Positions 1-5,564 of a stretch of DNA of 5,564 nucleotides are shown here, piece after piece; position 1 is the stretch's first letter, and each line of letters starts with the position of its first letter. Below the pieces are notes generated by a model. That model did not search any database and was not told where the DNA came from. It saw nothing but the letters and a program-made list of their open reading frames with translations. Origin of the DNA: an uncultured Clostridia bacterium (GTDB taxonomy: Bacteria; Bacillota; Clostridia; Lachnospirales; Lachnospiraceae); contig CAMODY010000117.1 in the NCBI GenBank assembly GCA_946611595.1, forward strand, positions 1-5,564, given 5' to 3'. Position numbers and translations under genes: made by a program.

Positions 1-370
1 TTCTGGTGATGATGCTCTCATCCGGCACATCCACATCGATTGCGAAATCCATTGCAGATCCGATTGCTTCTAATGCTTCTGTCAGTGCTTCCGCCTGCGG
101 AATCGTACGCGGGAATCCATCCAGGATAAATCCGTTTACGCAATCTTCCTTCTGGATGCGGTCAACAACCAGATCGCATACCAGCTCATCCGGAACCAAT
201 GCCCCCTGATCCATATAGGATTTTGCCTTTTTACCAAGCTCGGTACCTTCCTTGATGTTTGCGCGGAAGATATCGCCTGTGGAAATATGCGGGATGCTGT
301 ATTTGTCAGCTAACTGTTTTGCCTGTGTTCCTTTGCCTGCCCCCGGGGCTCCTAACATAATGATTTTCAT
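1..370 (-). CDS. adk: Adenylate kinase, N-terminal 123 codons (cut by window edge)
   Basis: Adenylate kinase interconverts ATP + AMP and 2 ADP in the cytoplasm. The visible 123 residues carry the P-loop GAPGAGKGT (residues 7-15), the AMP-binding stretch HISTGDIFR (28-36) and the NMP-binding motif DGFPRT (84-89). The fragment ends at an Arg (R123) at the point where the lid domain begins. The lid lies outside the window, so it cannot be seen whether it carries the zinc-binding cysteines common in Gram-positive enzymes. The start is ATG at 370-368, preceded by a modest TGGAGT site, and the protein begins MKIIMLGAPG as usual for the family. The gene follows secY after a 164-base spacer, the common secY-adk order. 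It is probably on the same transcript, since I see no terminator in between, but an own promoter cannot be excluded. The family assignment is certain; the gene is incomplete only because of the window edge. Confidence 0.98.
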   Translation of the reverse strand, partial: MKIIMLGAPGAGKGTQAKQLADKYSIPHISTGDIFRANIKEGTELGKKAKSYMDQGALVPDELVCDLVVDRIQKEDCVNGFILDGFPRTIPQAEALTEALEAIGSAMDFAIDVDVPDESIITR

Positions 371-534
371 ACTAACTCCATTCTGAAAAAAACTTCATTA
401 ATTTCTCTGCTTACACGATCCAGGCTTTAACCATTGATAGCACCCGCCGCAGTGTGCGTCTGTCTGCCGTCATCCGGCAAATAAATGCACATCCTGCAAC
501 CGAGTGCTTCAATATGTTCAGATCATCAATTGTC
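371..534 (-). other. 164-base secY-adk intergenic spacer, no gene recognised
   Basis: This is the only sizeable gap in the window; all other junctions are 36 bases or less. On the transcribed strand it holds a small hairpin (5-bp stem TGCCG/CGGCA with a 5-base loop, 465-479) and a run of seven T at about 386-392 just before the adk ribosome binding site. The hairpin and T run are about 70 bases apart, so they do not form an intrinsic terminator. I found no convincing -35/-10 pair. The only open frames are about 21 codons or less, with no good ribosome binding site. It may be a plain spacer, a 5' region giving adk its own expression level, or an RNA-processing site. The sequence does not decide between these. 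Confidence 0.6.
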
Positions 535-1854
535 TTAGCGATCTCCCAGAAATCCGGAGTAATTGCGAACCAGCATCTGTGAATCGATCTGCTTTAAGGT
601 CTCGATGATTACACCGACGATAATGATCAGTGAGGTACCACCGAATGAAATGCTGGCATTGAACATTCCCTCAAAGGAGATCGGGATCACTGCTACGATC
701 GAAAGGCCAACCGCACCAATGAAAATAATGTAGCTCAGCATCTGCTGCAGATAATCGCTGGTCGGTTTGCCCGGACGGATGCCCGGAATAAAACCACCGG
801 ATTTCTTCATGTTATCCGCAATTTCCAGCGGATTGAATGTGATCGTCGTATAGAAATACGCAAATGCGATTACTAAAAGAATATATACCGCAAGGCCGAT
901 GGAATAAATCGGCTTGGAAGGATCACACCAGTTGGACTGCGACAGCAGCTTTAAGATAAATCCCGGGACGCCGGTGGCGCCGGACTTGCCTGCCAGCTGC
1001 GCGATCACTACCGGGAACATCATTATCGACTGTGCGAAGATGATCGGGATGACCCCGGCTGTGTTTACCTTCAGCGGAATATGTGTGGAGGAACCGCCTA
1101 CCTGTTTTCTGCCGAATACTTTTCGGGAATACTGTACAGGAATATGTCTCTCCGCGCCCTGGAGCACTACGACCAGGATCGTAACCGCGAGAATAATCGC
1201 AACAATGATCGCTCCGTAGAGGACCATGTACTGAATTTCTTTTCCTTTTACAAACTGTTCCCACAGAGAACCCATATCGCTGGGGATTCTGGAGATGATA
1301 TTGATCGTCAGGACGATGGAAATACCATTTCCCACACCCCGCTCGGTAATCCGTTCTCCCAGCCACATCAGGATCGTGGATCCTGCGGTCAGCGTGGCAA
1401 CAGCAAGGATAATATTTAATGCATTAAACTCAGTCAGATAGCCCTGACGGCCGAAACCGATGGCCATGGCCAGTGATTCGCCAAGCGCCAGGATAACCGT
1501 CAGCACACGGGTGATCTGAGTAATCTTCTTCCGCCCCTCTTCACCATCCCGCTGCAGTTCTTCCAGTTTTGGAATCGCAATTGTAAGCAGCTGGATGATA
1601 ATGGAAGAAGTGATATAGGGGGTGATATTCAATGCGAATACCGACATATTCTCAAACGAGCCACCGGTAATCGCATCGAAAAAGCCGAAGGACTGTCCTA
1701 CATTTTGCTTCAACCAGTTGGAGAAAAAATCTCCATCGACACCAGGCATCGGGATCTGACTCCCGATCCGTACTACCACAAGGACGAGCAATGTGAAGAT
1801 AATACGCTGTCTGATCTCTTTCAGTTTAAATGCGTTACGGACTTTTTCCAGCAT
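535..1854 (-). CDS. secY: Protein translocase subunit SecY
   Basis: SecY is the channel-forming subunit of the SecYEG translocon in the cytoplasmic membrane. With SecA or a translating ribosome it exports unfolded proteins and inserts membrane proteins. The 439-residue product has the family's usual length and ten predicted membrane segments (roughly 18-37, 72-92, 115-135, 146-166, 174-189, 208-232, 265-288, 316-338, 372-393, 404-420). Visible landmarks are the plug region GGSFENMSVFALNI (64-77), the conserved LGERITERGVGNGIS (165-179), the cytosolic loop YSRKVFGRKQVGG (242-254), and GIRPGKPT (358-365), whose R360 matches the Arg of the last large cytosolic loop needed for SecA-driven transport. 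The tail MLVRNYSGFLGDR is also typical. The ATG shares its A with the rplO stop codon (TAATG), so the two genes are probably translationally coupled. The one cysteine (C310) lies in a predicted outside loop. The identity is secure; the exact segment ends are estimates by eye. Confidence 0.99.
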   Translation of the reverse strand: MLEKVRNAFKLKEIRQRIIFTLLVLVVVRIGSQIPMPGVDGDFFSNWLKQNVGQSFGFFDAITGGSFENMSVFALNITPYITSSIIIQLLTIAIPKLEELQRDGEEGRKKITQITRVLTVILALGESLAMAIGFGRQGYLTEFNALNIILAVATLTAGSTILMWLGERITERGVGNGISIVLTINIISRIPSDMGSLWEQFVKGKEIQYMVLYGAIIVAIILAVTILVVVLQGAERHIPVQYSRKVFGRKQVGGSSTHIPLKVNTAGVIPIIFAQSIMMFPVVIAQLAGKSGATGVPGFILKLLSQSNWCDPSKPIYSIGLAVYILLVIAFAYFYTTITFNPLEIADNMKKSGGFIPGIRPGKPTSDYLQQMLSYIIFIGAVGLSIVAVIPISFEGMFNASISFGGTSLIIIVGVIIETLKQIDSQMLVRNYSGFLGDR

Positions 1855-2297
1855 TAGATCACCTCAACACTTCCACCTGCTGCTTCGATCTTTTCTTTAG
1901 CAGCTGCACTGAATGCGTTTGCTTTTACATTCAGTTTTTTGGTCAGTTCGCCATTGCCCAGAATCTTCACGCCGTCGCGGGGATTCTTTACAATGCCGGA
2001 CTCAATTAATGTCTCAACTGTAACAACTGCGTCATTGTCAAATACTTCCAGTCTGGAAACGTTGATACCAACAATATCTTTTGCGTTTCTGTTGGTGAAT
2101 CCTCGTTTGGGGATTCGTCTGTATAAAGGCATCTGTCCGCCTTCGAAACCAAGTCTGGTACCGCCGCCGGAACGAGCTTTCTGACCTTTCTGTCCTTTAC
2201 CTGCTGTCTTGCCGTTGCCTGATCCGTGACCGCGGCCTCTTCTGAAGTTATTGCTGTGCTTTGCACCTTCTGCAGGTTTTAAGTTGGATAAATCCAT
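1854..2297 (-). CDS. rplO: 50S ribosomal protein L15 (uL15)
   Basis: L15 is a late-assembling protein of the large ribosomal subunit that threads a basic tail through 23S rRNA. The 147-residue product has the normal length. Its first third is rich in Gly, Lys and Arg (20-53, including GRGHGSGNGKTAGKGQ), typical of the extended rRNA-binding arm. The conserved FEGGQMPLYRRIPKRGF (51-67) follows, then the globular C-terminal part with VKILGNGELTKKLNVKANAF (110-129) and a closing AGG (140-142). The start is ATG at 2297-2295 with AAGGAGG six bases upstream. It sits 18 bases after rpmD and ends in a one-base overlap with secY. Nothing in the sequence is unusual. Confidence 0.99.
   Translation of the reverse strand: MDLSNLKPAEGAKHSNNFRRGRGHGSGNGKTAGKGQKGQKARSGGGTRLGFEGGQMPLYRRIPKRGFTNRNAKDIVGINVSRLEVFDNDAVVTVETLIESGIVKNPRDGVKILGNGELTKKLNVKANAFSAAAKEKIEAAGGSVEVI
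1857..1865 (-). promoter_or_regulatory. secY ribosome binding site inside the rplO 3' end
   Basis: The transcribed strand reads GAGGTGATC just before the overlapping TAATG. This is nine consecutive bases complementary to the usual 16S rRNA 3' tail. The site lies wholly within the last codons of rplO, so ribosomes finishing L15 stop on top of the secY start. It fixes the ATG at 1854-1852 as the secY start. Confidence 0.85.
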
Positions 2298-2315
2298 CTC
2301 TGACCTCCTTGCTGA

Positions 2316-2498
2316 TTAGATCTCTTCGACCTTTACTAAATGTCTTACCTGCTGAACCATACCGCGTGTGGATGCGTTGTCAGGTAATTCGACTGTCTTG
2401 TTCAGCTTTCTTAAACCAAGTGCTTCAACTGTCTTCTTATGTTTCGGTTTTGCACCAATGGTTGATTTAACAAGTGTGATTTTTAATTTATCTGCCAT
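2316..2498 (-). CDS. rpmD: 50S ribosomal protein L30 (uL30)
   Basis: L30 is a small protein of the large ribosomal subunit that contacts 23S rRNA domain II. The 60-residue product matches the bacterial short form. It has the characteristic beta start KLKITLVKSTIGAKPKHKKT (4-23), then EALGLRKLNKTVELPD (25-40), and the closing helix GMVQQVRHLVKVEE (46-59). The AGGAGG site (2508-2513) overlaps the last base of the rpsE stop codon, nine bases before the ATG, which suggests coupled translation with S5. L30 is absent from some bacterial lineages; here it is present and intact in its usual place between rpsE and rplO. Confidence 0.99.
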   Translation of the reverse strand: MADKLKITLVKSTIGAKPKHKKTVEALGLRKLNKTVELPDNASTRGMVQQVRHLVKVEEI

Positions 2499-2512
2499 TG
2501 TCTACACCCTCC

Positions 2513-3022
2513 TTAACCAAGAATCTCTTCTACGGATTTGCCGCGAAGTCTGGCTACTTCTTCCGGTGATTTTAACTGGCTCAGTGCATCGATTGTAGCA
2601 AGGACTACATTCTGTTTGTTATTGGATCCGAGAGATTTGGTACGGATGTTGCGGATGCCGGCAAGCTCGCACACATTACGTGCAGGACCGCCCGCGATGA
2701 CACCGGTACCTTCCGGAGATCTCTTTAACAATACGTTTGCGCCGGTATGTTTGCCAATTGTATCATGTGTAATTGAGTTGTTGTCATCCAGTTTCACTTC
2801 GATGAGGTTCTTGATGGCGTCTTCTTTTCCTTTGCGGATCGCTTCCGGAATTTCAGCTGCCTTGCCCAGACCTGCACCCACATGGCCATTGCCGTCACCG
2901 ACAACTACCAGTGCTGTGAAGCGCATGTTACGACCACCTTTAACAACCTTGGTTACACGTTTGATCGATACAACTTTTTCTTCCAGTTCTAACTGGCTTG
3001 CATCAATGATTGTACGTTTCAT
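2513..3022 (-). CDS. rpsE: 30S ribosomal protein S5 (uS5)
   Basis: S5 is a small-subunit protein near the decoding centre and mRNA entry, important for translational accuracy. The 169-residue product has an N-terminal double-stranded-RNA-binding-like fold (about 12-75), including the loop TKVVKGGRN (24-32). This is the region where spectinomycin resistance changes are known in other bacteria, and the loop looks unaltered wild type here. It is followed by FTALVVVGDGNGHVGAGLGK (35-54) and the C-terminal domain with LLKRSPEGTGVIAGGPARNV (98-117). Start is ATG at 3022-3020 with AGGAGG ten bases upstream. It lies between rplR and rpmD as in standard spc operons. Confidence 0.99.
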   Translation of the reverse strand: MKRTIIDASQLELEEKVVSIKRVTKVVKGGRNMRFTALVVVGDGNGHVGAGLGKAAEIPEAIRKGKEDAIKNLIEVKLDDNNSITHDTIGKHTGANVLLKRSPEGTGVIAGGPARNVCELAGIRNIRTKSLGSNNKQNVVLATIDALSQLKSPEEVARLRGKSVEEILG

Positions 3023-3039
3023 GTGATTATTTCCTCCTG

Positions 3040-3408
3040 TTAAAAGTTTAATCCGGCTTCACGCGCAGCATCAGCCAGTGCCTGAACCTTACCGTGGTAA
3101 ATGAAACCGCCTCTGTCAAAGACAACGGTATCGATGCCTTTTGCCAGCGCTTTCTTTGCGATTGCTTCACCGACTTTAGCAGCAGCTTCTACATTGTTTG
3201 TTTTCTCGCATGCAGCTTTGATGTCCTTTTCCAGTGTGGACGCTGCGACAAGTGTATTGCCGGCAGTATCGTCAATAATCTGAGCGTACATATGATTGTT
3301 GCTTCTGAATACAGCCAGACGAGGTCTTTCGGCTGTACCGGACAGATGATTGCGAACACGCATGTGTTTCTTTACGCGTACTTCGCTTCTTGATTTTTTA
3401 TTAACCAT
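3040..3408 (-). CDS. rplR: 50S ribosomal protein L18 (uL18)
   Basis: L18 binds 5S rRNA and, together with L5, helps dock it into the central protuberance of the large subunit. The 122-residue product has the normal bacterial length. It shows a basic N-terminal tail (1-20), the family signature ERPRLAVFRSNNHMYAQIID (27-46), and the C-terminal VVFDRGGFIYHGKVQALADA (94-113) followed by AAREAGLNF, a near-universal ending. The start ATG (3408-3406) is served by AAGGAGTG with about ten bases of spacing, slightly weaker than the neighbours' sites. Its 5S-binding partner L5 is encoded four genes upstream in the same operon. Confidence 0.99.
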   Translation of the reverse strand: MVNKKSRSEVRVKKHMRVRNHLSGTAERPRLAVFRSNNHMYAQIIDDTAGNTLVAASTLEKDIKAACEKTNNVEAAAKVGEAIAKKALAKGIDTVVFDRGGFIYHGKVQALADAAREAGLNF

Positions 3409-3427
3409 GCTTACGTCACTCCTTTAT

Positions 3428-3964
3428 TTATTTACCGGTCTTGCCGACCTTGCGTCTGATATGCTCATCAGCATACTTGATACCTTTGCCTTTGTAAGGT
3501 TCCGGTCTCTTCTTGTCTCTGATCTCTGCGGCATACTGGCCGACTTTCTCTTTGTCGATTCCGCTGACGATGATCTTGTTGCCGTCTACAGCAACTTCCA
3601 CGCCTTCCGGATCTTCCATTTCAACCGGATGGGAGAAGCCCAGGTTCAGGGTAAGCTTTTTGCCGGATTTCTGCGCACGGAAACCTACGCCGTTTACTTC
3701 CAGCTCTTTCTTGTATCCCTCAACGACACCTGTGATCATGTTGTTAAGAAGTGATCTTGTAAGACCATGTAAAGCTTTATTTTTCTTTAAGTCATTCGGG
3801 CGGGATACAACGATCTCCTCGCCTTCCTGCTTAATTGTCATCTCTGCCGGGAGAGTTCTTTCAAGAGTGCCTTTCGGACCCTTGACCGTCACATGATTAT
3901 TTTCTGCGATTGTTACGGTAACACCCGCTGGAACCGCGATCGGCATTCTTCCTACTCGTGACAT
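3428..3964 (-). CDS. rplF: 50S ribosomal protein L6 (uL6)
   Basis: L6 is a large-subunit protein near the sarcin-ricin loop and factor-binding site. The 178-residue product has the expected two repeated domains. The first opens MSRVGRMPIAVPAGVTV (1-17) and includes VKGPKGTLER (27-36). The second begins near 83 with GYKKELEVNGVGFRAQ (83-98) and carries the L6 signature RPEPYKGKGIKY (153-164). The tail HIRRKVGKTGK is typical. ATG at 3964-3962 follows AGGAGG by six bases and lies 19 bases after rpsH. Length and motifs are all normal. Confidence 0.99.
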   Translation of the reverse strand: MSRVGRMPIAVPAGVTVTIAENNHVTVKGPKGTLERTLPAEMTIKQEGEEIVVSRPNDLKKNKALHGLTRSLLNNMITGVVEGYKKELEVNGVGFRAQKSGKKLTLNLGFSHPVEMEDPEGVEVAVDGNKIIVSGIDKEKVGQYAAEIRDKKRPEPYKGKGIKYADEHIRRKVGKTGK

Positions 3965-3983
3965 GCCATACCTCCTGTAATAC

Positions 3984-4385
3984 TTACCATACGAAAGCCA
4001 GCACTTCTCCGCCGACCTGTAATTTTCTAGCTTCTTTGTCAGTGATCACACCCTGATTGGTGGACAGAATCGCAATGCCAAGACCGCCAAGAACCTTCGG
4101 GATCTCGTTCTTGCCTGCGTAAACACGCAGACCCGGTTTGGAGATTCTCTTGATGCCGGTGATGATCTTTTCGTTTTTGTCCACACCGTATTTTAATGTG
4201 ATGTGGAGAGTGTCGAATTTTCCATCATTTACGATATCGTATTTTTTGATATAACCTTCATTTACAAGAATATCAGCAATTGCTTTTTTCATTTTGGATG
4301 AAGGAACATCTACTGTATCATGCTTTGCAGTATTCGCGTTACGGATTCTTGTAAGCATATCTGCAATCGGATCGCTCATTGCCAT
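3984..4385 (-). CDS. rpsH: 30S ribosomal protein S8 (uS8)
   Basis: S8 is a primary binder of 16S rRNA (helix 21) and nucleates assembly of the 30S platform. In E. coli it also represses its own operon by binding the mRNA near rplX-rplE. I see no clear copy of that site here, where the rplX-rplE gap is only 22 bases. The 133-residue product starts with (MA)MSDPIADMLTRIRNA, and has VPSSKMKKAIADIL (27-40) and the S8 signature GIAILSTNQGVITDKEAR (103-120), ending GGEVLAFVW. The start is chosen as the ATG at 4385-4383, seven bases from AGGAGG (4393-4398). A second in-frame ATG two codons later is 13 bases away and less likely. Confidence 0.99.
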   Translation of the reverse strand: MAMSDPIADMLTRIRNANTAKHDTVDVPSSKMKKAIADILVNEGYIKKYDIVNDGKFDTLHITLKYGVDKNEKIITGIKRISKPGLRVYAGKNEIPKVLGGLGIAILSTNQGVITDKEARKLQVGGEVLAFVW

Positions 4386-4421
4386 GTTTTTTCCTCCTGA
4401 TATTATCTGGCAGATTCTATC

Positions 4422-4607
4422 TTACCAGCTTGCTTTCTTAACGCCCGGGATCTCACCTTTGTATGCTAATTCACGGAAACATACTCGGCAGATACCGTAT
4501 TTTCTAAGGTAGCTGTGAGGACGTCCGCAGATTCTGCAGCGATTGTATTCTCTGGTGGAGAATTTCTGTTTGCGCTGCTGTTTTACTTTCATTGATTTCT
4601 TAGCCAT
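4422..4607 (-). CDS. rpsN: 30S ribosomal protein S14 type Z, zinc-binding (uS14)
   Basis: S14 is a late-binding protein of the 30S head. The 61-residue product is the short, zinc-containing form: C24 and C27 (CRIC) pair with C40 and C43 (CRVC) to make a zinc ribbon. The Gram-positive literature names this gene rpsN or rpsZ. The longer zinc-free form used by many bacteria, or as a zinc-starvation spare, is about 90-100 residues. The C-terminal LAYKGEIPGVKKASW is the family ending. ATG at 4607-4605 follows AGGAGG by eight bases, and that site lies right after the rplE stop. The 36-base gap to rpsH is the largest among the ribosomal genes here. Whether a zinc-free copy exists elsewhere in the genome cannot be seen. 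Confidence 0.99.
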   Translation of the reverse strand: MAKKSMKVKQQRKQKFSTREYNRCRICGRPHSYLRKYGICRVCFRELAYKGEIPGVKKASW

Positions 4608-4622
4608 TAGTATCTCCTCCTG

Positions 4623-5162
4623 TTATTTCGCAAATGGCATGCCAAACTCTGCAAGAAGTCCGCGCGCTTCTTCGTCTGTTTTTGCTGTGGTAACAAAAAT
4701 AACATCCATGCCTCTTACCTTATCGATCTGATCATACTCGATTTCAGGGAAGATCAGCTGCTCTTTAATACCAAGCGCATAGTTGCCGCGTCCGTCGAAG
4801 GAATTGGGATTGATTCCGCGGAAGTCGCGTACACGAGGAAGTGCAAGGTTTACCAGACGATCCAGGAATTCGTACATTCTCTCGCCGCGCAGGGTAACTT
4901 TGCATCCGATCGGCATTTCTTCTCTGATCTTGAAGTTTGCGATGGCTTTCTTTGCTTTGGTCGCAACCGGTTTCTGTCCGGAAATGATCTCCATGTCTCT
5001 CATGGCTGTTTCCAGAACTTTGGCGTTTTCTTTTGCTTCGCCAACGCCCATGTTGATGACGATTTTGTCCAGCTTCGGAACCTCCATGATGTTCTTGTAG
5101 CCAAATTTCTTCGTCAGTGTATCTACGATCTCGTTCTGATACTGTTCTTTCAGTCTACTCAC
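4623..5162 (-). CDS. rplE: 50S ribosomal protein L5 (uL5), GTG start
   Basis: L5 binds 5S rRNA with L18 and sits in the central protuberance, touching the P-site tRNA. The 179-residue product has the normal length. It contains the signature LDKIVINMGVGEA (31-43), the rRNA-binding GQKPVATKAKKAIANFKIR (62-80), and the C-terminal RGMDVIFVTTAKTDEEARGL (150-169). The start codon is GTG (5162-5160), the only non-ATG start among the genes whose start is visible. It is supported by AGGAGG nine bases upstream, by an in-frame TAA at 5183-5181 that blocks any longer reading, and by the family-typical N-terminus (M)SRLKEQY. The next in-frame ATG (M26) would delete a conserved helix. Confidence 0.98.
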   Translation of the reverse strand: MSRLKEQYQNEIVDTLTKKFGYKNIMEVPKLDKIVINMGVGEAKENAKVLETAMRDMEIISGQKPVATKAKKAIANFKIREEMPIGCKVTLRGERMYEFLDRLVNLALPRVRDFRGINPNSFDGRGNYALGIKEQLIFPEIEYDQIDKVRGMDVIFVTTAKTDEEARGLLAEFGMPFAK

Positions 5163-5171
5163 GCTCTTAGC

Positions 5172-5177
5172 CCTCCT
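5172..5177 (-). promoter_or_regulatory. rplE ribosome binding site, fixes a GTG start
   Basis: AGGAGG lies nine bases before the GTG codon in the 22-base rplX-rplE gap. No ATG in the right frame is available between the upstream in-frame stop and residue 26, so this site decides the start. Confidence 0.85.
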
Positions 5178-5184
5178 CTCTTAA

Positions 5185-5490
5185 TCAGTCGATGACTTCG
5201 CCTGTGCTCTTTGCGTAGCGAACCTTCTTGTCACCATCCATCTTGAATCCGACTCTGGTGGCTTTGCCGTTGTGAAGGTACATTACGTTCGATACATGGA
5301 TCGGGCCTTCTTCGGTGATGATTCCGCCTGCAGCATTGGAAGCGCTGGGCTTTACATGCTTGGTCAGGGTGTTTACGCCTTCCACTGTGACGGTGTTTTT
5401 CTTTGCATTGACAGCAATTACCTTGCCCTCTTTGCCTTTATCTTTACCAGCGATTACCTTTACAGTATCGCCTGTCTTAATCTTCTGCAT
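5185..5490 (-). CDS. rplX: 50S ribosomal protein L24 (uL24)
   Basis: L24 is an assembly-initiating protein that binds the 5' end of 23S rRNA and lies near the exit of the peptide tunnel. The product is 101 residues when read from the ATG at 5490-5488. An upstream ATG in the same frame (5529) would add 13 residues, but that stretch overlaps the end of rplN, lacks a ribosome binding site and does not resemble L24. The KOW motif sits in GDTVKVIAGKDKGKEGKVIA (7-26), followed by the loop VNTLTKHVKPS (39-49) and GGIITEEGPIHVSNVM (55-70). The late region HNGKATRVGFK (73-83) has no cysteines, unlike some L24 proteins that carry a CxxC there. TGA ends the gene 22 bases before rplE. Confidence 0.98.
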   Translation of the reverse strand: MQKIKTGDTVKVIAGKDKGKEGKVIAVNAKKNTVTVEGVNTLTKHVKPSASNAAGGIITEEGPIHVSNVMYLHNGKATRVGFKMDGDKKVRYAKSTGEVID

Positions 5491-5496
5491 GCCGTT

Positions 5497-5502
5497 CCTC
5501 CT
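5497..5502 (-). promoter_or_regulatory. rplX ribosome binding site overlapping the rplN stop
   Basis: AGGAGG sits six bases before the rplX ATG and begins inside the TAG stop codon of rplN (TAGGAGG). This placement supports the shorter 101-residue reading of rplX and suggests coupled translation of L14 and L24. Confidence 0.85.
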
Positions 5503-5564
5503 ATAATACTTCCGGAGCCAGAGAAACAATTTTCATGAACTGTTTCTCACGAAGCTCTCTTGCA
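5501..5564 (-). CDS. rplN: 50S ribosomal protein L14 (uL14), last 20 codons (cut by window edge)
   Basis: Only the C-terminus is in the window. It reads ARELREKQFMKIVSLAPEVL and then TAG (5503-5501). This is the well-conserved end of L14, a large-subunit protein at the interface with the 30S subunit and the binding site of the silencing factor RsfS. It lies ten bases upstream of rplX, its standard position. No start or length can be judged because the rest lies beyond the window. Confidence 0.95.
   Translation of the reverse strand, partial: ARELREKQFMKIVSLAPEVL

Noticed and set aside
1..209. A 67-codon plus-strand frame at the left edge
   Set aside because: It is antisense to adk, whose P-loop and DGFPRT motifs make the minus-strand reading certain.
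465..479. Possible intrinsic terminator after secY
   Set aside because: The stem is only 5 bp and is followed by mixed sequence, not a T run. The nearby T7 run (386-392) lies some 70 bases further on with no GC-rich stem directly before it.
923..1366. A 147-codon open frame on the minus strand inside secY
   Set aside because: It is an alternate frame of the intact secY gene. The product is full of Arg, Gly and His with no family resemblance, while the secY frame is unmistakable.
2538..3026. A 162-codon open frame on the plus strand covering almost all of rpsE
   Set aside because: It is the antisense shadow of a certain rpsE gene. The translation has no recognisable domain and is rich in Ser, Pro and Leu, as expected from reading biased ribosomal protein codons backwards. 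No ribosome binding site evidence supports it.
3350..3754. A 134-codon plus-strand frame crossing the rplF-rplR junction
   Set aside because: It is antisense to two certain genes, its product is hydrophobic low-complexity sequence without a recognisable family, and it needs no separate explanation.
5163..5184. S8 autoregulatory mRNA site of the E. coli type near the rplX-rplE junction
   Set aside because: The gap is only 22 bases and is occupied by the ribosome binding site. By eye I could not form the helix-21-like structure that S8 recognises. A covariance model search of 5100-5230 would settle it.
5491..5529. Longer rplX starting at 5529
   Set aside because: The extra 13 residues overlap the rplN end, are not L24-like, and lack a ribosome binding site. 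The ATG at 5490 has AGGAGG six bases upstream.

Overview
The window is the middle and end of a bacterial spc-type ribosomal protein operon, read entirely on the minus strand. In the direction of transcription (high to low coordinates) the order is: end of rplN (uL14), rplX (uL24), rplE (uL5), rpsN (uS14, zinc form), rpsH (uS8), rplF (uL6), rplR (uL18), rpsE (uS5), rpmD (uL30), rplO (uL15), secY, a 164-base spacer, then the first 123 codons of adk. Both end genes are cut by the window edge, so the operon continues on both sides.

The organism looks like a low-to-medium GC Firmicute, most likely a clostridial gut-type bacterium such as a member of the Lachnospiraceae. Three things point that way: strong AGGAGG-type ribosome binding sites in front of nearly every gene, a 61-residue four-cysteine S14 (type Z), and secY followed by adk. 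The family-level placement is inferred from protein style and was not tested by a database search. S14 type Z and the gene order alone would fit many Gram-positive bacteria.

The ribosomal genes are packed with spacers of 10 to 36 bases, and rplO and secY overlap by one base (TAATG). Several Shine-Dalgarno sites overlap or abut the stop codon of the gene before. This is the layout expected for co-transcription and translational coupling. The products are seven large-subunit proteins and three small-subunit proteins, the SecY channel that exports and inserts proteins made by those ribosomes, and adenylate kinase, which balances the adenine nucleotide pool.

No internal promoter, intrinsic terminator, mobile element, repeat array, RNA gene or CRISPR was found. 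All ten complete genes have intact reading frames of normal family length. I looked for an undescribed system and did not find one; this is an ordinary, highly conserved housekeeping region. The only parts not explained by genes are the secY-adk spacer and a few translation-start details, listed as low-interest findings.
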